A DNA stretch of 64,000 nucleotides from Calliopum simillimum (taxonomy: Eukaryota > Arthropoda > Insecta > Diptera > Lauxaniidae). The translations under genes and the position numbers were made by a program. Below are positions 43,532 to 55,100 of the stretch, in pieces. Each line of letters opens with the position of its first letter. Positions within the stretch are counted from its first letter, which is position 1. The stretch covers positions 39,435,948 to 39,499,947 of the forward strand of contig OX638370.1 of NCBI GenBank assembly GCA_951812925.1. Direction: 5' to 3'. The notes beneath the pieces are model-generated. The model saw only the letters and a list, made by a program, of their open reading frames with translations, had not been told where the DNA came from and did no database searches.

Positions 43532-46500
43532 TTATTGCTTTAAGTCTTTGGCGTGAAAGACTCCAATCGGTTTTCCATTGAGTGTTTCTAGCTCATAAAG
43601 ATTGTTGCCTACTGGTTTGACAATTCGGCACTTTATAAACTTTTTGCAAAACTTTGAATTAATGTTTTTCTTGAAGTCACTCAATATAAAGCTGCGCTTA
43701 AAAACTTCCTGACCAGGACTAAATTTAATTTCTCGTGACCTTTTATTATATCGTTTGGCACTCCTTTCATATGCATTGTGTAAATTAGTTTTCAATTTAT
43801 CTCTTATTAAAGAAACTTTGTCCTCTTTGCTCAGTATCCCGAAATTTGGTTCACTCATCGAACATAGCTTCCTGGCGAACTTGTAGTCGTTACCGCTCGT
43901 AAACATTTCATTCCCAAACAATGCTAAAAATGGTGTACATCCAGTTGCAGAGTGTATTGATGTCCGCAAAGCACATTCTATCTCCGACAAGTACAAATCC
44001 CAGTCACGGTGATCATTTTCCATATAAGTTCTGATTGCATTCAGCACTGACTGATTCACACGTTCAGCTGCGTTTGACTGTGGGGCGTAATAGCCTGTTT
44101 TCAAATGCGATATTTTGTACTTTTCAAGCATGTTGCAAAAATCCTTCGAAACAAACTGCCTGCCGTTGTCTGAATGTATTACTTCAGGAACTCCAAACTT
44201 GTGAAAGATCTCTGATATTAAGAATTTAATAATATTTGCTGAAGTGGCTTCACGCATGGCTTTCAAAAATGTAAATTTCGTGAAGTGATCGACTACAATA
44301 AAAATATAGGCGTTGCCGCTTTTCGACCTGGGGTATTTTCCTAAAAAGTCGATATAAATTTTTTGAAACGGCCTTTCCGTAATTACCTCCTGTCCTATAC
44401 CTGGCTTCAGCTCTTGATTTGATGCTTTCGATTCTTTGCATAAGTCACAGTTCCTTATGTAATTGCGAACCTGAACGGTCATGTTTGGCCAGTAATACCA
44501 TTGGCGAAGCCTGTGCAACGTTTTCGCCACGCCTCCATGAGCTGATGTTTTTGGCTCATGGGCTTTTGCAATTAGCGTTGAGGTCAAGCCTTCCGGTACC
44601 CATAATTTCCATTTAAGTTCCTCAACTTCTTCTTGGTCAAATTTCATGCGCTTATAGATCATGTTATCTACTACTGCTTTTAGTAGATTAAACGCTTCGA
44701 TAGCCGCTGGTGTCATTGAAAATTTTGTACTTTTTTTCAGCGTGTCGCTTAGTGGCGCTGATACTGCAGCAAAATTTTTTATAAATCTTCGGTACCATCC
44801 CGCTGTACCTAAGAAACTCCGTACTTCTCGGACTGTTCTCGGGATTGGTATTCTTTGAATAGCCGAGACCTTTTCCGGATCAGTTTTGAGCATCCCTCCT
44901 CCAACGATGAATCCTAAATAGCGTAGTTGTTTAAAACAAAATTGAGATTTCTTGAGGCCAATTGTTAAATTTGCCCTTTTAAGGCATTGTGCCACTTCGC
45001 TCAACACTTTTACATGCGAATCAAAATCCGGTGCAATTATCAGCAGGTCGTCCAAATAGGTGAACACATTTGATTTTAGCCGTTGGGGTATCACCTTGTC
45101 CATCAACCGGCATAGTCGTTGCGCAGCATTGCAGAGGCCAAAAGGCATTACCGCAAACTGGTAAAGTGGCCTGCCAGGTACCGTGAAGGCTGTGTATGGT
45201 CTGCTTTTTTCCTCCAACGCTATCTGCCAAAACGCGAACTTCAGGTCGACGCTACTGATATAGTACGTGAAGTCAATTCTGCTCAAGATCCCTTCTATAT
45301 TTTGGAGTGGGTACGCATCCTTCACAGTGCGCTCGTTCAGCTTACGGGCATCAAGGCAAAATCGATTTTTGTCGGGTTTGCGTACGATGGTCACTCTATT
45401 GCTCCAGGGTCCTTCACACTCTTCAATAACACCGAGCTCCAGCATCTTGTCAACTTCATCATATACTATCTGCTGTACTGCAGGTGACATCGGGTAATGG
45501 CGATCTTTTACAGGCATTGCCCCTTCAGTCAGTTGGATTGTGTGTTCTTCGAGATCCGTTTTACCAAGGCCATTTTTCTCATACGTATAAAATTCTTCTA
45601 TCACTTTATTTAATCGTTTTTGCTGATCTTCGGTCAATTCATGCTTTTCAAGCTTATCCTCTAAGTTCTTATTTTCATCACTTTTAAACTGCTTTGCAAT
45701 TTTCTCCATATCCAGTTCTGCAACGCCAAGTATTTTTGGTGCTAAACGAAACTCACGCCAGAAATCTATACCCAAATATGCCGCTTGTTCTAAAGCTGGA
45801 CACAAGTAAAATTTTATAAATTTGGTTTCCTTATTGTATGTAACTGGGACATTAACTTTTCCTATAACCACATGTTTTCGACCTGCTGCTGTTCTTACTG
45901 ACGAATAATGACGATCTATCTTGATTTCTAATTTTTCTAACCATTCTCTACACCCGCGTCCAAGTAAGCTAACCGACGCTCCAGTATCCAGTAATCCTCT
46001 TATCTTCGCACCATTCACCTCTACTTCTGCATATGCCCTTGGGTCCTGATTTTGTGCATTATCAACAGCTGCACAGATCTGCTTTCTAATAAATTTTCGT
46101 TTCGCAAAATTGTCCCTCGCCTTCTTGACTCTTTTCGTTATTTCACGCATGCCTAAAAATGAACCGTCGTTAAAAATTTTCTCCCTTGCTTCATAATACT
46201 TTTTCATCCTTTCTTCTATAGGGGCTGGATCCTTTTGATTTGATGTGTTTTTAAAATTTTTATTAAATTCTAAGGTTCTTTTCAATATGTTAATTTTTTG
46301 ATTTTTCTCTTCAGGTTTTGCGTTCGCGTTGACATCTTTGGGCTGAGATTCATTTATTTCTCCACGGGACCATGATTGGGGCGTGATACTCCCGTCGTCA
46401 TCACGTCCTTGATGGAGTTTCCCGCCGTGCAGTTGGGACACTTTGGTGTAATCACATCTCGAAGACCGCATTTGTAGCAAAATAGTGTTCGCTGAGGAGA

Positions 46501-46546
46501 TGGGCATTCCATAAAAACATGCCCGTGCTGATGGCAGTTCCAACAA
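43532..46546 (-). CDS. pol: Retrotransposon pol: protease-RT-integrase, RNase H missing
   Basis: The open frame is 1004 codons. It overlaps gag by 193 bp in the -1 frame relative to gag, so translation by frameshifting is likely and the first Met is probably not used. Visible domains: aspartic protease DTGA at 187-190; reverse transcriptase from about 340, with FCLDARKLNE, VDLKFAFWQIAL, MPFGLCNAAQ and YLDD at 497-500; thumb/connection with YLGFIVGG and FLGTAGWYRRFI to about 620; integrase zinc finger H663-H670-C700-C703; catalytic D733, D793 and E828. RNase H, expected between about 628 and the integrase, is absent: the frame passes directly from FNLLKAVV to the pre-integrase MIYKRMKF at about 44662. 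This looks like an in-frame deletion. The rest is fully open. Confidence 0.93.
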   Translation of the reverse strand: MLELPSARACFYGMPISSANTILLQMRSSRCDYTKVSQLHGGKLHQGRDDDGSITPQSWSRGEINESQPKDVNANAKPEEKNQKINILKRTLEFNKNFKNTSNQKDPAPIEERMKKYYEAREKIFNDGSFLGMREITKRVKKARDNFAKRKFIRKQICAAVDNAQNQDPRAYAEVEVNGAKIRGLLDTGASVSLLGRGCREWLEKLEIKIDRHYSSVRTAAGRKHVVIGKVNVPVTYNKETKFIKFYLCPALEQAAYLGIDFWREFRLAPKILGVAELDMEKIAKQFKSDENKNLEDKLEKHELTEDQQKRLNKVIEEFYTYEKNGLGKTDLEEHTIQLTEGAMPVKDRHYPMSPAVQQIVYDEVDKMLELGVIEECEGPWSNRVTIVRKPDKNRFCLDARKLNERTVKDAYPLQNIEGILSRIDFTYYISSVDLKFAFWQIALEEKSRPYTAFTVPGRPLYQFAVMPFGLCNAAQRLCRLMDKVIPQRLKSNVFTYLDDLLIIAPDFDSHVKVLSEVAQCLKRANLTIGLKKSQFCFKQLRYLGFIVGGGMLKTDPEKVSAIQRIPIPRTVREVRSFLGTAGWYRRFIKNFAAVSAPLSDTLKKSTKFSMTPAAIEAFNLLKAVVDNMIYKRMKFDQEEVEELKWKLWVPEGLTSTLIAKAHEPKTSAHGGVAKTLHRLRQWYYWPNMTVQVRNYIRNCDLCKESKASNQELKPGIGQEVITERPFQKIYIDFLGKYPRSKSGNAYIFIVVDHFTKFTFLKAMREATSANIIKFLISEIFHKFGVPEVIHSDNGRQFVSKDFCNMLEKYKISHLKTGYYAPQSNAAERVNQSVLNAIRTYMENDHRDWDLYLSEIECALRTSIHSATGCTPFLALFGNEMFTSGNDYKFARKLCSMSEPNFGILSKEDKVSLIRDKLKTNLHNAYERSAKRYNKRSREIKFSPGQEVFKRSFILSDFKKNINSKFCKKFIKCRIVKPVGNNLYELETLNGKPIGVFHAKDLKQ

Positions 46547-48192
46547 ATCAAAGAATTATTTTTTTCACGCTGCTGCTGTGCATCTTGCTGCTTGTTATTT
46601 GTGGCATATCCATGCAAATTTTGATGTTGATACGATATCTTCTGTTGTTGTCGGGATTGCTGCTGTTGTTCCTTTCGATAATGACGCGATGGTTGCACTT
46701 CTTCCACGTCGAAGTCTTCATCCCGTGAGAATTGTCGCTCGCCTGTTTCTTCCATCATTATAACTTCATTGAGGTGTTGATTTCGAGTTTGATATCTTGG
46801 TGGCAGGGGAATACTTCCACGAGGATCACGACGCAAGAAATGGATTTCAGCCTCAATGCACTCATCGCGTAATTGGTCAACATTATAAACTTTCATGGGG
46901 TATACAATGCGTGCCAGGTTTTCCCTTAAATTTCTTTTTATAATTTTCACCATATCATGTTCACTTACAGGACTTCTTAATTTTGAGCGCAGCTTGTACA
47001 TGGCCTGAAAAAATGTGGCGCTGGTCTCCCCAGGTGCTTGTTTTCTTTCAACCAAATCACGCATCACCTCGAAGTCGGAACGACAGTTTTGAAATTGGCG
47101 GGATAAAGCATCCTTTAATGTTTGCCAATCAGGGATAATGTTATTCTTTAAATAAAGCCAATACCATTCCCTGGCTTCTCCTTTTACCAACATGTGAAAA
47201 TCACGCAACACTTGTGACCAAGAACATCGATAGTGACCAGCCAAATGTTCAATTCGGAAAATAAAGTCTTCTATTGCCATATCGTCAACGCCACCGCCAA
47301 ATACAACACCCCACTTATCAATGTTTACTGATGCTAAAGCCGCTGGTACAGGTGGGCTGGGATAATTTTGTTGAACATTTCCTGGATGCATAGCATTCTG
47401 TGAATTTGTTCCATTACCTCTAATGGGTCTACCGTTTTGCGAGTCTGCTGGCCACTGATATCGCAATGCATCTGCTGACATTTGAAGTGGTGGAGATGGT
47501 ATCGCCGCTGCTCCTTGATAATGATTCCGGTTCTGGTTTGTATGTGGTTGTGGTATAGTGTTCACATTATTATTATTTCCGTTTGCAGAGTGCATACCCG
47601 GTACAGGTTGCAGATTTGAGCTTTCGCGTTGCCGTCCATCAGCATGAATACCACTGACACCCACAGGCGCGGACGTTGCCACATTTGATGCACTGCCGCT
47701 GGTTGCCTGGTTAAGAGTAAGTGTGCTCATCAAATGTACCATCGAAGCCTCAATACTTTCCGTGATTTTCCTCTGTATAGCCATCTCTAACGAAACCCGA
47801 TACCCCTCATTCGCCCTATTGACTAAATCAGCTATTAAAGCTGTGTTTGCCTGATTTGTGATTTGTTCCCTATTGGGTGCGTTTTGCGGCCCCGCTACCT
47901 CCATACGGTTATTCATTACATTTGGATTGATACCTGGATTTCGTAACTGACTGTGTTTGCTAAAGGCACCTTTGCCACCCCCTGCGTTCGCCATCTCTCT
48001 GGGCCTATTGACCGTAATTGTTTTTGATAAGTCAAAAAAATTCCCCCCTTGGCCACTGGCCTGATTTGCGTTTTCTTTATGAGCCACTTTGTTTAGCGGA
48101 CTAGCTGTACTAAACGACCTATTAATATCGTGAACGTAATATCTTTTTTGAGATCTTTTTGTTTTTTCTGCTTCGGCAGGGTTCATCAGCAA
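46354..48192 (-). CDS. gag: Retrotransposon gag
   Basis: 612 aa. A Gln/Asn-rich N-terminal half precedes a retrotransposon gag core (WGVVFGGGVDDMAIEDFIFR, then REWYWLYLKN) and a C-terminal nucleocapsid: a CCHC zinc knuckle CWNCHQHGHVFMEC at about 551-564 and a second CxxC...CxxC (CYKCG...CPNC) ending near 588. It forms the particle that packages element RNA. The pol frame begins within its last 193 bp. The start at 48192 is the first ATG of the open frame, about 900 bp past the primer-binding site. Confidence 0.9.
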   Translation of the reverse strand: MLMNPAEAEKTKRSQKRYYVHDINRSFSTASPLNKVAHKENANQASGQGGNFFDLSKTITVNRPREMANAGGGKGAFSKHSQLRNPGINPNVMNNRMEVAGPQNAPNREQITNQANTALIADLVNRANEGYRVSLEMAIQRKITESIEASMVHLMSTLTLNQATSGSASNVATSAPVGVSGIHADGRQRESSNLQPVPGMHSANGNNNNVNTIPQPHTNQNRNHYQGAAAIPSPPLQMSADALRYQWPADSQNGRPIRGNGTNSQNAMHPGNVQQNYPSPPVPAALASVNIDKWGVVFGGGVDDMAIEDFIFRIEHLAGHYRCSWSQVLRDFHMLVKGEAREWYWLYLKNNIIPDWQTLKDALSRQFQNCRSDFEVMRDLVERKQAPGETSATFFQAMYKLRSKLRSPVSEHDMVKIIKRNLRENLARIVYPMKVYNVDQLRDECIEAEIHFLRRDPRGSIPLPPRYQTRNQHLNEVIMMEETGERQFSRDEDFDVEEVQPSRHYRKEQQQQSRQQQKISYQHQNLHGYATNNKQQDAQQQREKNNSLICWNCHQHGHVFMECPSPQRTLFCYKCGLRDVITPKCPNCTAGNSIKDVMTTGVSRPNHGPVEK

Positions 48193-49080
48193 ATCGCGCA
48201 GAAATTAATTCAAAAAAAAATTTAATCAAAAACTAAAATTTCAAATGTATGTATTGAGTTTTAGAAGGGGGTTCATTTAAGCCCAACTAGTGACGTATTT
48301 AAGGTAGCGAAGATTTCGACCAGTGATGATCGGTAAATACTGCATCCTCCTTTTGGAGTCCCTCACGTGAATAGCCATATTTTTATTTTTTTGATAAATT
48401 TTTGTAATAGGAGTTTTCAAGTTCTACTCTATGACTCTTGCTGCTATGCCTATGACAACCCTTAACGCTCGTGCATCTTATAATTTCAATTATGTATATG
48501 ATTCATCAGGCCACGAGTTTATGGCATCAAAAGCACTTCAATCTCGAACTCCTAGTCACAGGCAAAACTTTTAATCGATTATGAAAGTTTTAAATTAATG
48601 GTGATGTTCGATGCAATTAGGATTTCATAGCTAGAACTAACCTAAGCCATCAAACTATCTTTTAAAGAAATTTTTACAATTGCTCTTATTGACCTCCCAG
48701 TCATTGCGTGCTTTTAGCTAGTATGTTACTTTCAGTTTCTGCTAAGTCACTCAACACCGCGACTCCAACAAGTCTCATTTTTCCTACGCAGATTAAACCA
48801 CTCAGATTTTCGCCATGTATCTAGCAATCAGCCATACTAAACTTTGTTGACTAAGTCTACCTACACTGGCATCAATTAAGAAATTCAATCTCTTTTAATT
48901 TGATTTAAAAATTTTCGATTGGTATGTCCTCGAACCATCTATAGCCTGGTGCAATTAAACCTATGATAACACAGATCTAAGCCACTTCGGAATAGACCAT
49001 CCGATAAGATACAATCGAAAAGTTTTGTTAAGCTATATTTATGGTGGGCCCTGCTGTTAAAGACCCTTTCTACATATTTT

Positions 49081-49092
49081 GTTTGGGCGCCA
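49081..49092 (-). promoter_or_regulatory. Primer-binding site, tRNA-Lys type
   Basis: The minus strand reads TGGCGCCCAAAC three bases after the 5' LTR. TGGCGCCCAA matches the complement of lysine tRNA 3' ends as used by several retroelements. Confidence 0.75.
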
Positions 49093-49095
49093 TAC

Positions 49096-51944
49096 TGTTA
49101 CGTGACCCTGATTAAGCGTACCCAACGCGGCTCGCTTCGGCTAGCTAGCGGTCCAGGGTGAGGTTTTCAACCCGCCGCGCTGGGTCGAGGTCGCAACACT
49201 AATTTTGTATTTCACAAATATAACTCACAAAAAAAAACCCCGAAAACCCAAAACTCAAATTCTAGAAAACAAACTCCTACTCGACTATTGTCATAAAACA
49301 CAAGCAAGCATAAGAAAACCTTCCAAAACTCCCTTAAAACCCGAAAACTCCATTACACTCCAAAAGACCAGCTATTTCATATGAAAGAGGGAGAAGGATG
49401 GTGACTCCCCATGCACCCACCCAACCAGCGTTATCCAGTCCATATTTGGTACAACGCCCACATCCGTCTCATCACTGGTCACCTCGCTACCACATCACCG
49501 TTTGCCCAAAAATCACCCCCTTATAATGAAATTAGCACAAACTCATTTCAAATGATTATTACAATTTATTAACATTAAAATTATTTAATTATAGATTACG
49601 CCCACACAAACCCAAAGAATTACTTTTGAAAGCCAACGCAAACAACGAGTTTATACGCTAATATAGGCCCCCAAATTTCATGAAAAATTATAAATGTGAA
49701 TATAGATAAATGTTTATAAACCACCAAGTTCTGGTAGCACAATGCATTAAAATTTAAAAGAACAATGTAAATATTAATGTATTTTGTATATTGCAAAAAT
49801 TTGTAAAAACCGGTATTCTTAAGACCAAACACACACAAAATGTATTTTGAAATTAAAATTAAATGATCAAAACCAATGTAAATTGAAATTAAATTATTAA
49901 CAAAACCGAATACGCAGCTTAACTGCAAAATTTTTGCAACATTCAAAACAAACTTAAACGTAAATAAAATACATGCAAATTATAAAATTGAAAAATATAA
50001 AATTAAATAAATTTATAAAATTAAATGAAAATGTAAAAAAAACGCATTTAAATTTTCCCACAAAAATTCCCAAACTTTAAAATATTCCCCGGTAATCCCA
50101 CAATTTTAAATCCGGATTATAAACCCTTAAAAAAACTGATAGAGCGCTCTATTTGTTTTTGGGTACGTCGACTCTAAACCCACCAAAAATTTATCTGCCA
50201 ATTCCCCTTTTAGGAATTTATATGGGAAATTACATAAAACATACTCGCGGTGAAAAATGAATTACCCCAAATACAACTTAAGTCTACAAAAAAAAACTCA
50301 ACACGAAAATGAGCGGATCCACCTTGATTTGACTTTGACAAATCTCCCGCTACGGCTGTTCCCAAAATGGCCGCGTTCGGTAGGCGTTACGGCTACACCG
50401 AATCTTGAACAAAATGGCGACGTTCAGACGCACACTTTTGGCTCCAAAAAATCAAATTTTAAAAATGGAGTCAATACCCACAATTATCAAAAATCGAGAA
50501 TTCACTTGAAAGGCTAATGTGATAGATCAATAATATATTACAATAACTGTGGCTGGCACTTATCTTGGTGAGGATATTTGCTTTTTCCAACGTAGTTCCC
50601 AAATCGGTACTTAGTCGCAAGCCGCATACACCAACCACACTGCCAACAAATTCTTATGAAAAATTTGAAAACCCAAATGCACACCCTAGACTCACGTTAA
50701 ATTTTAATAAAAAAGACTTCCTTCCTTCTTATAACTCCTTGGCGGCGTTGCCGTGAATCCTTCTCTACTTTTTCACAAAAATTTCTATATAAGAAAAAAC
50801 CCTCATTAAAATCTGTTAAATTTCCCCATTTCCCTTATTTTTTTTACCTTTAAATTCTCCTTGCATAAAAAAACAGGAAAATCGCTGGATCCTCAATTTG
50901 TAATTGCCAGGCTGCTTCCACTCCTACAATCACTCAGTTAAAATTTTAAAATTTCCTAAAAAACTAACTCACTTTTCTCTACTGAAAAATTTTAAAATCA
51001 CTGAGTTTAAACTTTTAAAATTTGTAATTAACTTTTCCGCGACCACGACTTTAAATTTTCACATTCAACCTGCAACTAAAAACTTTGTCTAAAACTAGTC
51101 CCTGCTAAGCCTCGTTTTAAAATCACGGCGAAAACTCCTAACTGTGAATAACCTTCTCGTTTCCTTTTCATTTTCTTTCATATACCCCTATTCCCCTTAC
51201 CACTACCAACTCAGGTCAATGCACATTCCATGACAATACATTTCAACAGAAAGCTTTACTTTTAAAACCATCCCTGGCTTTGCCTGCGCCTACCACCTTG
51301 CCGACTCCGACCTAGGAACAGTTTTCTTTCCCAGCTATTTTGACATTTGCATATTGCATATTTTGTTTTTTTCTCGTTTTCTTACTCGCGGCTACACGCA
51401 TTTTATTTTACCGCAGGAAAAAAAATTAAAATAAAAAGATTTAGCCCACTTACTGCAGCAGTGGAAAGCCTTCCTGCCGTGCGTGACTCTTGTGGCACTT
51501 TATGGACTGTCTTTTGGGATAAAAAAAAATCATTTGGGCCGTTCTTGACTACATTCTGCTGTAACAAATTTACACAATTTTAGACCCTCAATACAAATCA
51601 GACGCAAATGGATCACTTTATACGGAGCATAAAAACTTACCAACACTTAATGCACAAAAGCGAAAAGCATTCGAGCAAGAACTAGAACTAGGCGAGCAGG
51701 ATTCAAGAGATTCTACCACATATGAGGATAGCCGAACAGGAGAAATGTTGCGGCTTGTCCACCAGTTTAGTGGTCGCATTCAGTGATGTAAAAAGTGAAA
51801 GTCGCTTATGACATATCAAATGCAGCTTCTTTTTTTTTGCATCCAAAACCAAAACATTTAACAGCCATCAGAAATTTGCCTACATCCGCCCAGAACTCCA
51901 GGTACCCATTTATTTTAATTTATGCTTTTTATCAAACCGCAACA
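49096..51944 (-). repeat. 5' LTR (element sense is minus)
   Basis: Partner of 39847-42695; should hold the element promoter. At 2849 bp it is unusually long for an insect LTR. Confidence 0.92.
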
Positions 51945-52079
51945 TGTTTTTTTAATTCGTTTTGTCGTAGTATATGTATAATTATATGTAAAATATGTTT
52001 TAGTGTTTTTTACATTGTGACAATTAATTTGCCGCGCGGCTAAACAAAATATCAAAAAAATAAAATAAAATAATAAAGA

Positions 52080-52115
<36 letters not shown>
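51945..52115 (+). repeat. A-rich retroelement tail beside the LTR element
   Basis: The sequence ends in a run of about 30 A (52084-52113) like the 3' end of a poly(A) retroelement. The word GCCGCGCGG occurs here (52031) and on the other side of the LTR insertion (39829), so the LTR element may have landed inside this older element. Confidence 0.45.
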
Positions 52116-52116
<1 letters not shown>

Positions 52117-55100
52117 AAAATTCAACACAAACTCAACAATATAAATCTAAAAAAAAAAAATAACTAAAATCAAAACAACAACATCTGCAACAACAAAAAT
52201 AAAAAAATAAAAAAAAACAAACACAACGACACGAACCAAGCGAAGGGCTTTTCTATAGCTACCACTTGCTTGTACTGCTGTTGTTTTTGTTTTTCTTATT
52301 CCTCCATTCCCTCTCCCATGCAGTTGTTGGTGTAGCTGAAACTGCACTTAGAGCGTAAAGTGTTTGTGCGGTAAGGCATAACACTGTCGTACAGCATTTT
52401 ATGCGCTCTTTTTGCATTTTTTAGTTGCATCACTAATTGTAAAATTTTTCTTGACGTTACGGGTGACTCAGATGTCGGCAAATTTTCGCATAGACTTTTG
52501 CAATATCTGTGGCCTGAGGTCGAATTTTTTTTCTGTCTATGCCCATGTCTCTAGCTTTAAGCCCCAAATAATGGCTTTAGGTGAGACCCAGGTGTGTGCG
52601 GATGCAGATCCGCTTGATTTTCATATACCTGGGTATCACTTATTGCCATTGTTCTCCGCCCATAGGGGTCTCGCCATATACATTCGCAGCGATGTTGCGT
52701 ACCAGTGCCAGCAGCAGTTAAACACGACGGACGCCGAATTTAGCTCCATGTGGGTTAAGTTCAAAGTCCAGTCGCACATCCTGCATTTTTGCTTCATTTA
52801 TAGAAGCCCGAATTTAGGGAGGAATCCCACTTTTGATAAAGTGGACTTCCTCTCTGACTCGATTTCCCAAATTTTGGAGTCGTACCCGGACAGTGAAATC
52901 GTTGTTGCTGGAGATTTCAATGTCCATAACTCCAATTGGCTGCGCTATTCCAGTCGTACAACTCCTGAAGGCCGTTATATTGAGCTCTTTGCCGAGTTAA
53001 ACCAACTTACTCAACTAGTGAATGACCCCACATATATTCCTCGTGTTGGGGGGCATAGCCTTAGTATTCTAGACCTTTTTCTGACGTCGCATCATGAGAA
53101 ATATGATGTGTCTGTCTTTGCACCTCTTGGTAATTCGGACCATTGTACCATTTCCGCTGCTTTTTCATATTCTAGTTTACTCCCTGTTTCGCCCGAATCC
53201 CCGAAGCGGATGGTATGGCTTTATGATAAAGCAAATTGGGATGCGTTAAATAATTTTTATCGTAATTTCAATTGGAAATTGTGTTTCGCTGACAGAAACA
53301 TAAATGCCGCGGCTTTAATGGTGCAGGAAATTATTTTATTGGGTATGAGGTCCTTCATACCCAATAAAAAAGTTTGCCTTAAACCTAAGGACCATTCTTG
53401 GTTTAATGAGACTTGCAGGATTGCAGTCAGGTCCAAAGAGGAAGCATTCCAGAATTGGCGTTTTAACAGGAACGCCGATACTGAAATTCTTCGTAATGAG
53501 GCTAGAAATCGCTGTAATGCCACGATTCAGCGCGAAAAGCATCTTCACGAGCTTGACATCCGCAAAAGAATCCTTTTACTACCGAAAGGTAGTAAAAACT
53601 TTTGGTCGTTTGTTAAGAGAGTGAAGAATCAGTCTTCATCGTCTATTCCAACTCTCTTAATGAACGACCAAATCTTCACTGATCCCGTTGATAAAGCTAA
53701 TCTCTTGGCAAGCATCTTTTCTAAGAATGCTACACTCCCAGATAGCAATCAACCACCGCCCAACATCGAGAGAAAGTCTTCGGATATGCCAAGGATCCAC
53801 TTTCGAACTAGGGCAGTGAAAAGGGTCCTTGCTAATCTCAATATTAACAAAGCGTCAGGGCCGGATGGCATATCAGCCCATGTGTTGAAAAAGTGTGCAT
53901 CAACACTGGCTCGTCCATTACGGAATCTATTTAGCATTTCCTACACTTGTGGTGAATTTCCATCATGTTGGAAGATTGCTAATGTTCAACCAGTTCCCAA
54001 AAAAGGCGAGGCTACGAACCCTAATAATTATCGGCCCATTGCAATATGCTCAGCGCTTTCCAAAGTTATGGAAAGTGTTATAAACTTTCACTTTATGAAT
54101 TATCTAGAGCGCAACGAATTACTTAATGATCGCCAATATGGCTTCAGGAGAGCTCGCTCTACTGGTGACTTAATGGCGTTCGTCACTGAAAGGTGGAACC
54201 AATGTGTCCACCTTCTTGGTGAAAGTATGGTTGTTGCTCTGGATATTTCTAAAGCTTTTGATCGTGTGTGGCATAGCGCCCTCGTAACAAAACTTATTGC
54301 ATATGGCGTCGGTGATTCCTTCGCTCGTTGGATAACGAGCTTTTGCAGTGGCCGTTCTATACGTGTTGTCGTAGACGGTTTCATATCTAATGAATACTCC
54401 ATTAACGCTGGAGTTCCTCAGGGTTCGGTCCTATCCCCGTCTCTTTTTCTTGTTTTCATCGATGACCTTCTGTCATCGACCATTAATCCAATCCACTCCT
54501 TTGCAGATGACAGCAGTATTTGTCATTCATATTGCTTCAAAAAGCGTCCAAGCTCTGAGGAGATTGAGAGAAAAAGGCGGTATATAAATGACACTCTCAC
54601 AAATGACCTCAAAACAATCTCCGAGTGGGGTCGAGCTAATCGGGTCGAATTCAACGCTAGCAAAACCCAATGCTGTCTGTTGTCTCACAGACGAGTAGAT
54701 TGTCCCCCTCCACCCCTCAATATGGCCGGCGTAGATATTCTGAGATCAGCAACTCTTGACGTTCTGGGCATATCAATTCAAGCTGATCTGAGGTGGACAG
54801 ATCATGTATTCGATGTGTCGAAAGAAGCGGCCAAGTGCTTAGGTTATCTTAAACGGTGTAAGAAATACTTCACTCCTGTTGATCTTCGGACTGTCTATTT
54901 CGCCTATATTAGACCTAAGCTAGAGTACAATTCGCACATCTGGGCCGGGGCTCCAAAAACTACTTTGGAGCTGCTAGACAGAGTTCAACGTCGTGCGATG
55001 AAGTTAATTGGGGATGCGGTTGTTGTATCCTCTATTGATTCTCTTGAACACCGTCGTAACGTTGGGTGTGTTACCCTTTTTTATAGATATTATCATGGGA

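Larger units (their letters stand above)
39847..51944 (-). mobile_element. 12.1-kb Gypsy-type LTR retrotransposon
   Basis: Two 2849-bp LTRs (39847-42695, 49096-51944) begin TGTTACGTGACC and end CAACA on the plus strand, and are separated by a constant 9249-bp offset with no indel. One substitution was noticed (near 41361 against 50610), so the insertion is recent. A 4-bp duplication TGTT flanks it (39843-39846, 51945-51948). Coding runs on the minus strand: gag (46354-48192), then pol (43532-46546). No env was seen. The very long LTRs, lysine-type primer site and protease-RT order suggest the Osvaldo/Ulysses branch of Gypsy (inference). The pol ORF lacks RNase H. Confidence 0.93.
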
